From positions 28,650,525-28,714,524 of the forward strand of contig NC_054543.1 of NCBI RefSeq assembly GCF_017654505.1: a stretch of 64,000 nucleotides of DNA, given 5' to 3'. This stretch comes from Polyodon spathula. Its lineage: Eukaryota; Chordata; Actinopteri; Acipenseriformes; Polyodontidae. Made by a program: the position numbers and the translations under genes. Below, piece by piece: positions 23,278 through 32,942 of this stretch; the stretch's first letter is position 1; each line of letters begins with the position of its first letter. Under the pieces are notes generated by a model. It saw only the letters and a list, made by a program, of their open reading frames with translations, was not told where the DNA came from and did not search any database.

Positions 23278-26200
23278 GTCAAAGTGTGTGCTGGGGGGAG
23301 TTGTGGTTAGTGTACCCTTTTTTAAATAAGAATAAAATATGATGACACTTTTATACCTAAAATTTTCACATACTTACTTGAAACAGTACTACAGACAACA
23401 GAGAAAGCGACTTTTGTCAGAGTTCGTATTTTACTTCTGGTTGAGAAAAGGGATCCAGTTAGAACATATTTCATTCACACAGTGCATAGGGAGTAAATAA
23501 TTTAAAAGGCAATGGAGTCAACAAGCTTTGGTTGTTTTTCTTTGTGTACTTTATATGTTTGAGACTTTTCTTGGGCATAGCAAGTTCCTTTCTGATGAAA
23601 TGTGTTAATCAATATAACATAATAGTGTATCATGGCCAATATACTGAATGGCAAATATTATACAGTATCACTTACCATTAAATGAAAATACTGCTCATTG
23701 TTCAGTGTCAGAAAATTGTGTTTTTATATTTGTAGTGTACTATTATACTGCTCAGTTTCATTGCGAAATTGGATTAGAAAACGTATTTTTATTTTTGTAG
23801 TTGCAAAATTATAACCTCTTGTACTAACTAGCAAGCCCGCTACCAGTCTCCCAAAAAACATATGCAAAAAGTGCTCCCTCACTATAAGGCGATTATAACG
23901 CGCCTTGGCTATAATGCTCCTACAACAGGTCTCCCAATTCCCTATACTAGTGATGTATGCAGTGTTGCTGCAATAAAAACATTACCAATGTTGTTCAAAC
24001 TGTAAACAACTTCTTAGTCTAACTTCCGTTTCTGTCTCTCCTTTTGATACAGTATATGAAATGAAGAAAAGCTGCGCTGGCACATTATAACAAAGACATT
24101 TTAATCAGCATTAATTTTATAATTAAATAAATATTAGGCATATTACGTGGTTATCTTTTCTAATGTCTTTACTTTTTTGCTGCAAGAGAAGCTGAGGCTT
24201 TCCCATGGAGACAAGACACTTCAGTCCCACTCCAGCAGCCAAACCTGTGTTGAGCCCATTCCCTCTTCCCCTCTCCCAACCCGCTCTCCTTCTCGCACTT
24301 GGTTTGCTTGTCTGTCGCTTCAAACTGAACTACCGACCGCCATTTAGCCAGTTTATTTATAGTTTAAAAACCGCTAATTAAAATGATCCACGAGTGGGAA
24401 TGTTACCTTATTTATTTTTTTGTAAAAAATATAGCATTGATTACATGGTGCTTTATGCATGGTTAATTCACGGAAAGTTACATTTTTGTTTCACTATATA
24501 TATGCATTATAACAGCAGCAGCTCTAGATTAATTAATAATATGAATACCTGTACAGGAGCAATATTCAAGACATGCACAAAATGATTTAACAGAATGGTG
24601 AAGCAACTCACCAGAACAGAAAACACCAAATTGCTCATTGACATGTCTGATTCAAGTTTTTTTCAGGAGCTTGAACAATTCCCATCTTTCTGTAGCAAGA
24701 GAAACAGCGATGAGCTGCAAAATGAGGCAATGATAGTCTTTTTTTTATTTTCCTGCTATACTTTTGCAGCATTCGTTTTATTTGTATTGTAAATACAGAA
24801 CACATTTTAATTGTCTACACACTAATAGACATTTATTTTGTCACCTATTTTCTTCCAATTTCTAATATTTCAATATTGTATATCAATGTTTTGTAATTGT
24901 CTTTTTTTATTGTTGTACAAATACACAGTAATACATTACATTGAATACTGAAAGAATTCAATGAAAATATGTATAACTAATTATACATTTTGAACTCTAA
25001 ATCTCATGGCTCGTGACACTCATGTTAAACTGCAATTAAAATAAAAAAATTAAAAGGCCTGAAGCTATCCAGTAGATTAGTGACATTATCTTTGGTTAAG
25101 AGCCCTTGCCTACAGCTTAAAAAACTTAACTGTTTGCTCAGTTAGTTTTTTCCAATAGCCAGTATAGAACTGAAAGCTAGTTTCATTGACCCATATTTGC
25201 AACAATCTTGGACTGCCTTACCTAAAGTCTTTGAAACCAGTAAACATTACCTAAATGACCATTTAGGTAGTCTTTGAAACCAGTCAAAAACTATTGATGG
25301 TCAATTAACCTGAACACTGACAGGAGAGTGTGAATTATTGCACATATTTTCTGTGCCCCCTCATGACTATGTCCCCCACCCTGGCATGTTAAATTACATT
25401 TTGCACCTTTGCATCAGGTATGCTCTAATATATTTTGAAATATATTTTCTTCCTTTTCAGTCAAAACAAAAGCTTAGATAGATATTAACATAAAGGGATA
25501 TGAATTTTTGATACAACTGGGAGGTATTTAGCCAGAATAATTAGCTAGGTATTTAGTCAGAATTTAAACCAAGTTTCTCTGCTCCAAGCCATAGGGCTGG
25601 CTATTCCTGTCCATCTGAAGAGCATAATAGCCTCTACAGCTTTAACCGCACTCAACAGTGGGTCAGTAGAGGGTTGTAACATACAGTATCTAAATATAAA
25701 CTTACAAGACCACACTACATCTCCAGTAAATATCTCAGGCACCAGTCAACCATTAAAGAAACTGATCATTTGATTTGTTAACACTTTATAAATATAACTG
25801 TTTAATTATTGCTACTTTTATTTATGCATTTATTTCCTAGCAGGTATGAATTCTATGTCATCCATAATTTAAATCGTTCAGTCTAATAAAAAAAAAAAAG
25901 TAGTTCTACAATTTGACAAACTTTTCAATTAGTCTTTTTCTTTTACATTATAAAAGTTTTTGTATACAGGACAAAAACAAAATGTGATAATGGGCTGTCC
26001 CTCACTTGATTGATTCATTTGTTATGAAATGTTCACTAGCTCTAACATTTATCAAAATAATTCTGTAATTTATAAAACCAGCTTCTCCCTGTTGCAAATC
26101 ATTTTCAATCATGGGGAAGACAGTACCAGTAGATCAAATTGACAGCTGAACGCAATGAATGATGTTTCATAAACAACTAAAAATTAAACAAACACAAAAA

Positions 26201-27256
26201 TACCAATAATGATAAGTGCTCAAGCAATTGTACCACAAAGTACAAACAACAGAAAAAAAATGCTGAAGAAACATTGTAAAAACAAAAGTTGGCCATATCC
26301 CCAAAACAGAAAGTCCTACCCCTTTTTAACTAGCTGTGCTGATGCACACTCTAACTACAATATATAATAAACTAGCTTGTCACTTTAAAATTACACTCCC
26401 TGCAAAAATATCAGTTTTTTTGCACTGACTTTCTTTACCATCTTCCGTAAGACTTTGCAGCTTTTCTTCATTTCCTTTTTTCTGTCCAAAGGGATCCTGT
26501 TGTTTGCTTTGAGCCTGTTGATTCACGCTAGGCACACAGTGTTTGTCAGGTGCTCCATTTTAGGAAGACACTGTCCCTGTCACAAGCCTAGATAAGTGGA
26601 ATAATCATGTCAATAATTGGAGGCAGCAGTTGACTAGTTAATAAACCGAGCTTGGAGTGTTGAAGTGTCCAAGGGCTGGGGAGGTTTTATTACATAACTT
26701 TCATGGAAGTCAGAAGGAATGGGGAAGATTCACAGGTCTGAAACAGCTAAACTCATGTTGCTTCCAAATATTAAGGGCCCTATTCACAAAAGTCAGCAAA
26801 ACTCCAGACTATTATAAATGTCTGTCTGTATGTTTAGTGCAATGATATGCCTGTGAAAGTGTTGTACAGTTTGTACCAGGTTACACACAGTGGTATGTAT
26901 GCATTACATTTCTTTCAATTACTAGTTTGGAGAAGTATTTTAGAACATAAAATATGAGGCTCATTTTACTCTAATTTTGGGGGACACGGTTATGTAATTT
27001 AGATGTTATCTGCTGGGTTCCTCTTCAGAGTTATATTTAGTCTTTGGTAACTTTCATTTGCTGCATCCCTATGCTAGGTTCCCTACAAGGACCTAATTTT
27101 ATATCTGGGACATTTTGTCCACGGAAGTCCAGGAGACATACAGTTAACAACCTGTGCTAGTTTGTTGTGATAGAACAAGGGCATATGTTACCTTATTTAA
27201 TCCCTTGAAACTGGTTATAAATATCTTGGTTTCCCTAAATAGAGAACTAACCACTC

Positions 27257-27259
<3 letters not shown>
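23278..27259. other. Unassigned AT-rich DNA
   Basis: About 4 kb without a recognisable gene. At about 23865-23930 a short GC-rich block (CTCACTATAAGGCGATTATAACGCGCC) resembles the end of a pogo-like element, but no partner end was found. Confidence 0.4.
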
Positions 27260-27317
<58 letters not shown>

Positions 27318-27319
27318 TA
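27260..27319. repeat. (TA)n microsatellite at the 5' edge of the Gmr1-like element
   Basis: About 29 TA units with one slip. A second (TA)n at 31266-31327 borders the other side of the same element. Confidence 0.95.
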
Positions 27320-27840
27320 CTAAGGGGTACAGTAATGAATGGAAGGTATCTGAGGGTGGACATTTTGAATGGAGGTTACCTTCACACAAAATGGCCAACG
27401 AATGTACCCAAAATGGCCGATGCACACAAGATGGCCGACGGGGAAATCTGCCTATAAACAGGACTCAGAATGAAGCTCAGGGGTGGGTTGGGAACACCTA
27501 CAGAGGGTGTGGCCAGCCCACAGAAAGAGAGTGAAGTAGGGAGAGACACCAGTGTGGTGTCTATGAGCAAGAGAAGGAATCCTAAACTGTTTAACAACCT
27601 GTGTATGACTTGGACTGTTCTGACAAACCTCCTGGCTGGATTATATGTTTTACCTGAGAACCTGTGGAGTGTACCGAACTTTGAATTGTTAAATGACCAT
27701 CCCCTGACTGAACCTTGGAAGGCAATAAAAGTGCAGGTACAGTCCTGTTTAACCTTTAACTGCTGTTGTGTGTGGTTGGTATGGTATCTCAAGCTGATTT
27801 GTGTACAAGTTTGACTTTGCGGACCTCACTTTGTCACATG
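27320..27840 (+). mobile_element. 5' LTR of the Gmr1-like element
   Basis: A TATA-like CTATAAACAGG lies at about 27451, and CAATAAAAGTGCAGG (polyadenylation signal) at about 27724. The last 120 bases are repeated at 31132-31265, in the place of the 3' LTR. The LTR ends at about TTTGTCACA (27838). The start could not be fixed. The repeat of ATGGCCGA/ATGGCCAACG in 27388-27440 is typical of LTR U3 enhancers only in a loose sense. Confidence 0.7.
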
Positions 27841-27911
27841 TGATGGAGAATGCCGGCACACTGTTAACCACATGAAAAAAAAAAAAAAACTCACAGAACA
27901 AAATGTAATCG

Positions 27912-28790
27912 ATGCAAGCACTTTTACAAGTGGTAACAAGCCAGCAATTGGCACAGCAGGATGCAAATAGGATGCACCAGGAGGCGTTACAACTCCAAAA
28001 TGAAACTAATAAAAAAATGTGGGAGGAGCAGAAGACAGTAGCAAAGGAGATGAGAGACAGCATTTGTGAGCTGGCCGCCCAGTTGGTAATACAAACAACA
28101 CAGGGCCAAGCAATCCGTGCAAGTCATTTTTTTTGCAGAAAATGACTGCACATGATGATGTGGGAGCATACCTCATGACCTTTGAGAGGACTGCAGATTG
28201 GGAAAGATGGAGGGTCTTATTGCCCCCTTTCTGGCAGGAGAGGCCCAGAAAGCCTACCAAGTCCTGGAATTGGTCGAAGCCCAGGATTACGACAAACTGA
28301 AAGCAGAGATCATGATTTGAGTGGGAGTAACTCCCACAGTGAGGGACCATCTTTTTCACAAGTGGACCTACACGACAGCCAAACCCCCTTGTACGCAGAT
28401 GTTTGATCTAATCCACTTGGCCAGGAAATGGCTACAACCTGAACACCACACTGCAGCGGAGGTGGTGGAGAGCATTGTCCTGGACCATTTTCAACAGGGT
28501 TTCCCAAAGAGGTCAGACGCTGGGTGGGGCAGAATGAGGTACTTTCTGCCGATGCACTGGTCACCATTGTCAAGAGGTACTACACAGCCGGGGCCGAGGA
28601 AATCGCCAACCCCAACAAACATCTGTTCCTCGAGTCCAAACCTGAAACTAGAAGAGGGTGTGGTCTCTATGGAGACCCCAGCCAGGGTGTTGTTAGGGGA
28701 AGAGGAGGAGGTCATTATAGAGGAGCAGACTATGGCTGAAGAGAACGACCCTGACTCAGGGAGGATGGGAGAAACCGAGAAAATTTAAGA
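27912..28790 (+). pseudogene. gag: Gmr1-like gag with SCAN-like capsid, several frameshifts
   Basis: The first piece (27912-28145) is helical and Gln-rich (NRMHQEALQLQNETNKKMWE, a coiled-coil look). The next pieces switch frames: AYLMTFERT, then AQKAYQVLE, then WLQPEHHTAAEVVESIVLDH at about 28430-28490, then VGQNEVLSADALVTIVKRYY at about 28520. The last two match a SCAN-like capsid (W.P..T..E.VE..VLD.F...W.......A..LV). At least three frame changes and one in-frame stop are present. The zinc knuckle is not clear. Confidence 0.7.
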
Positions 28791-28799
28791 CCTCGAAGG

Positions 28800-29108
28800 A
28801 GGTGAACTTGGGTTATTTGAAATAGGCACATCCCCCACTAGGTTTGGAACTGCACAAGTGCAGGATCCCACACTTCCACATGCTGGAGCTAGTGTCCAAG
28901 TAGTGGATGGGAGACCAATAAATGGAGCAGACATGCCCAACAGTTATCCCTACTTTATGGTTAAAGAGGGGTTGGTGTATCGTGTTAACCGAATTGGGGT
29001 AGGGGTGGTAGAACAGTTACTAGTTCCCCGACTCTTCATACAGACTATTGAATTTAGCACATGGCCACATCTGGGGATAGACAAAACCTGAGAACGAGTG
29101 ATACGGTG
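28800..29108 (+). pseudogene. Integrase N-terminal region, 5' half
   Basis: The frame 28858-29091 (PTLPHAGASVQVVDGRPING, later YFMVKEGLVYRVNRIG and EQLLVPRLFIQT) is the linker that precedes the HHCC zinc domain in Ty3/gypsy integrases. The first His-containing segment HLGIDKT is at about 29070. The domain is then split by the solo LTR at 29109-29827. Confidence 0.7.
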
Positions 29109-29827
29109 TGTAACAGGGGAGACCTGCGTTGACTCTTTGGGCGCATTCTTAGTGCTGCGGGAGGGGGGCAGCAGCCCTACAATAACCGTCTGTCAGTCAC
29201 GGCATTGACACGGAGAGGTGGGAAAGAGGGCGTGTGGGTTTTCCCCCTCTCTGAGTGGCTGAGGGGCGGGCTTTGGGGGGTTTCTGCACTAATAAAATGA
29301 TGCTCTGGGGTTTCGTCGGGTCTGCCCCCTCGGAGACGAAATGAGCCAGCCAGCTGTCGGAAGCTCTACTACTAGACCGAGCACGGCTGGAGAAGTATGA
29401 GCGAGATAAAAACGTAACTGATTAAAAAAAGAAGATATTTTTGCATTGGGAAAAAACTTGGGCAGACCCCAATTATTGTTTAGGGTAGAGAGGGAATGCC
29501 TGAGCGTAGGATGGAGACCTGGGCCGTACGAGTAGCGGCGGTCAGGGTGAACGTTGCAGAGTGCAGCACCTTTGTTTTGTAGTTTTATTACTGTGTTTTA
29601 TTTTCCCTTTTTCTTTTGCCTTTTGTCCTTTATGATTTATTATTTCCAGAGGACTGCAGTGGACTGTATACCTGGACTGGTATAACCGTGGTCTTGTTTA
29701 CCATTGCCAGTACACAAGTCAGGGACATTCGTACCCGCTGCGGGCGGAAATAAATCAGTGTGCCTGAGCGGTGTTACAGTTAAAAGTTCTGTCTCCTTGT
29801 CAGTGAATTGCCCACCACCCTTCCACA
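29109..29827 (+). mobile_element. Solo LTR, family F4, TSD CGGTG
   Basis: It starts TGTAACAGGGGAG and ends CCCTTCCACA, bordered by exact CGGTG at 29104-29108 and 29828-29832. AATAAAATGATG is at about 29291 and AATAAATCAGTG at about 29749. It interrupts the HHCC domain of the Gmr1-like integrase, and the integrase frame continues directly on its right side, so it inserted into a once-intact element. It shares its termini with the copy at 58999-59712. Confidence 0.95.
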
Positions 29828-29832
29828 CGGTG

Positions 29833-30800
29833 GTTTTACTGGCCAGGGACACATGAGGAGGTAGCTCAACACTGTACTAGCTGTCCAGAGTGCCAGATGG
29901 TGGCCCCAAAACCTACATTTTGGAGTCCCTTAGTGCCTCTCCCCATCATTGAGACCCCATTCAATAGACTCACCATGAATCTAGTCAGACCACTTCCAAA
30001 ATCCGCTAGGTGGCATCAATATATTCTAGTAATAATTGATTATGCCACCAGGTATCCAGAAGCAATACCCCTGCGAACCATGGCCTCCAAAGGGATCGCC
30101 AAGGAACTGATGCTCATGCTCACCAGGGTTGGAATTCCTAAAGAGATTTTAACTGACCAGGGAACTCCATTTATGTCCAGAATAATGGCAGACTTGTGTA
30201 AATTGTTGTCAATTAAACAATTAAGGATGACAGTCTATCAACTATCAACCTCAGAAGGATGGACTTGTTGAGAGGTTTAACAGGACATTAAAATCGATGT
30301 TAAAAAAAGTGATTGAGAAGGATGGGAAAAATTGGGACCATGTTGCCCTACCTACTGTTAGCGATCAGGGAGGTCTGACAGTTATCATTGGGGTTCTCTC
30401 CCTTTAAGTTAATTTATGGTAGGCACCCCAGGGGAATATTAGATATTGCACAAGAAATATGGGAGCATTAGGCTACACCTTTCCACAGTGTAATTGGGTA
30501 TGTGACAGCCATGCGGGAGAGAATAACCACTGTTACCCCAATAGTGATGGAACACTTAAGACAGACCCAAGAGCATCAGAGGGGTACCTATAATCAACAG
30601 ACTAAGATAAGAGTGTTCCAGCTAGGTGTCAGGGTAGTGGTCTTAATTCCCACGGTAGAGTGTAAGTTTCTGGCCACCTGGAAAGGGCCATACGAAATTA
30701 TAGAAAGAGTGGGTGAGGTTAATTATAGGGTCCAACAGCCAGGTTGTCGGCCCCCTGAACAAATCTATCATGTGAATTTGTTGAAAGCCTGGAAGGATAG
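29833..30800 (+). pseudogene. Gmr1-like integrase (second half of HHCC, catalytic core, GPY/F)
   Basis: Integrase inserts the cDNA into the genome. CTSCPECQMV at about 29877 supplies the two zinc Cys. The core runs from about 29960: NRLTMNLVRPLP (the first catalytic Asp is Asn), VIIDYATRYPEAIPL, and EILTDQGTPFMS (second Asp kept). The frame breaks at about 30240; LVERFNRTLKSML, with the catalytic Glu, follows in another frame at about 30270. The C-terminal GPY/F module is read at about 30676-30790 (WKGPYEIIERVGEVNYRVQQ, HVNLLKAW). The replaced Asp and frameshifts make it inactive. Confidence 0.85.
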
Positions 30801-30839
30801 GGAGGTTCTGATGGTTACATGCCCTACCCTAACCCTAGA

Positions 30840-31131
30840 GAAAACAGATGTCAAGATATCGCCAAACCTTACAACAGAGCAGAATAGAGAGGTCAAGACA
30901 ATGGTAGAGCATAATCAAACTGTGTTTTCAGGAATACCGGGGCGAACCCAGCTAGTGGCTCATGATATTGTCTTGGGCCCAGGGGTGAAAGTAAATTTAA
31001 GACCATGTAGAGTACCAGAAGCACGCAGAGCGGGAATCCGAAAGGAGTGTTCACTGCAGGGGTGATTGAAGAATCTAAGAGCGAGTGGTCCAGTCCCATA
31101 GTTATGGTCTCCAAACTAGACAGGTCATGGA
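30840..31131 (+). pseudogene. Reverse transcriptase N-terminal part, downstream of integrase
   Basis: The same frame that carries the GPY/F module continues into VAHDIVLGPGVKVNLRPCRV PEARR, and an overlapping frame gives GVIEESKSEWSSPIVMVSKL, both typical of the start of Ty3/gypsy RT. RT therefore follows integrase, the order of Gmr1-like elements and not of ordinary Ty3/gypsy. The rest of RT and RNase H has been deleted up to the 3' LTR. Confidence 0.8.
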
Positions 31132-31261
31132 GATTGGAAACCTTGGAAGGCATTAAAAGTGCAGGTACAGTCTTGTTTAACCTTGAACTGCTGCTGTGTG
31201 TGGTTGATGTGGTATCTGAAGCCGATATGTGTACAAGTTTGACTTTGTGGACCTCACTTTG

Positions 31262-31265
<4 letters not shown>
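31132..31265 (+). mobile_element. 3' LTR of the Gmr1-like element, 5' truncated
   Basis: ACCTTGGAAGGCATTAAAAGTGCAGG...CTTTGTCAC repeats the last part of the LTR at 27320-27840. It is joined directly to RT, and a short shared AACCTTGGAAGG at the junction suggests a deletion by microhomology. Confidence 0.85.

Positions 31266-31327
<62 letters not shown>
31266..31327. repeat. (TA)n microsatellite at the 3' edge of the Gmr1-like element
   Basis: About 31 TA units, directly after the truncated 3' LTR. Confidence 0.95.
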
Positions 31328-31331
<4 letters not shown>

Positions 31332-31473
31332 TTATGTTGCTTGTATTGTGTATTTTAACAATACAGTTATATTAATATGTGTGTTACAGTATTAATTGTA
31401 TGGACGGACAACACAAAAACACAACAACACAGAATATAATCAAGATACATTCTCCAAGTAAATTCCAACCACG

Positions 31474-31758
31474 ATGCAGGTAAAGAAAATTACAAACCTT
31501 TTACGTGACTTCTGTTTGCAGTGTTTTTCCACAATGGTAAACATATTTAAAGGTCTAATATCTAAGACACCAAATTATTTTCTGAAAAAAAAAAATAATG
31601 TAGTTTCTTTACTGGATACTGGATTTCCCCATTCTGGCAGAAATTATTACAGAGGAGTTACAAAAAATGAGACGAGCAAAACTACTGAAGATGAAGAACC
31701 AGAAAGACAGAATAATGATAATCAAGGGAGAGGACTAACAAACTGGACAGAAGATGAG
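31474..31758 (+). pseudogene. First coding exon of a CACTA-like transposase gene
   Basis: An ATG-initiated frame of 95 codons (MQVKKITNLLRDFCLQCFST start, acidic end NWTEDE) runs to GAG|GTAATT at 31758/31759, a good splice donor in phase 0. The 5' half has no recognisable domain. The matching acceptor at 32942 is also in phase 0 and continues with an acidic segment that leads into a transposase motif. I infer that this is the upstream exon of the gene in 32943-35345; without transcripts the link is an inference. Confidence 0.45.
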
Positions 31759-32373
31759 GTAATTTAAATTAACAAAGAGAAAGGGCCATAGAGGTAAATG
31801 ATGAGTGGGGAAATATTCAGGTGATGCCTCCATTAGGCTAATAGCTACTTTATAAAATATATTTACAGCAAATGTAGGCCGATTGTATGTTAATTTATTG
31901 TTAGTAGTTATGGTGACCCTAGGAGATGCCTATTTTGCTAGAATTTATATGCTGTATTGTTGCATATTGTTGTAATTATACAGCATGCCTTGTCCTGGGA
32001 GGAGGTGGTCCTGAGTGGCACTTCCTATCTGCGGTATTGGGATGCATGATGTCGTTCGTGTTTTCTTGCCGGCCTTGTGCAGGTAGCTGTCGAGCGCCCA
32101 CAGACAAGGTCACATTTATCATCATTAAATCGTCTGTCAATTGCAAATCAATAAATCATAACATGCAGATTCTCCGTTCTGAATATGAAAATTTGGAAAG
32201 TGGAATGACTTATTCTAATTATGCCAGAAAGATTAATTAAAGTTACACAGGTGAGAGTGAATAATATTACATGGTGCATTTGTTTGAAAAAGTCAAGACA
32301 AAGACAAATACGTAAATATGTATTGTTGTAATTGCATGGTAACCTCATTTTGAAGTTGCACCAAGGGGTAATG

Positions 32374-32785
32374 TGTGACAGTATAAAAGGGCACAGAGAA
32401 TCTTAATCTGTTCCTTCGCATTTGTTTACATGGGGAGAACCAAGAAGGTCTGTGAGAGACCCTGTTAAAAGTATTGTGAAAACAGTATCGTGAGTGTTTC
32501 TTGTTTGTTTGTCTGTGTGTGTAATCATATTGTTTGTAGCACTACACTAGACAGCTAACGTGATTCTGGTGCTGTCGCCGAGGGCCAACACTAAAGCTGG
32601 AACAGCACTGCACTACTGTCACAAATATAAACTGTATCACCCACCATGAGCACTACTGCACTCACCCAGGACTGGTGACTGTGTATGTATAATTGTGGAT
32701 TGAATACGTGTGGTTTATTATTACTGTTTGAGTCTGCAAACCCATTATTGTTTATTGTTACTGTTTACCATTTTGAAGGGTAAGA
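32374..32785 (+). mobile_element. F3-related LTR fragment in the intron of the CACTA-like gene
   Basis: It starts TGTGACAGTATAAAAGG, with a TATA box close to the terminus, and holds CTAGACAGCTAACGTGATTCTGGTGCTGTCGCC, related to the same block in the F3 LTR at 39145-39887. The CCACTTTGCCACA end is not present, so it is 3' truncated. Confidence 0.55.
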
Positions 32786-32942
32786 AAACTAGAAAAAAAC
32801 ACATAAATTTAAGTGCTCCTATTTATTAATTATTACTTAAGTAAATATTTAGTAGAAAATGAGAAATGAATAATTAAAAACCATATAAGCAACTGTAAAT
32901 GTTTAATTTAGTATGAAATTAATCAAAATTTTCTTTCAACAG

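Noticed and set aside
27154..27534. ORFs with long Tyr-Ile runs (also 31047-31328, 55695-56059, 58194-58574)
   Set aside because: They are translations of (TA)n microsatellites.
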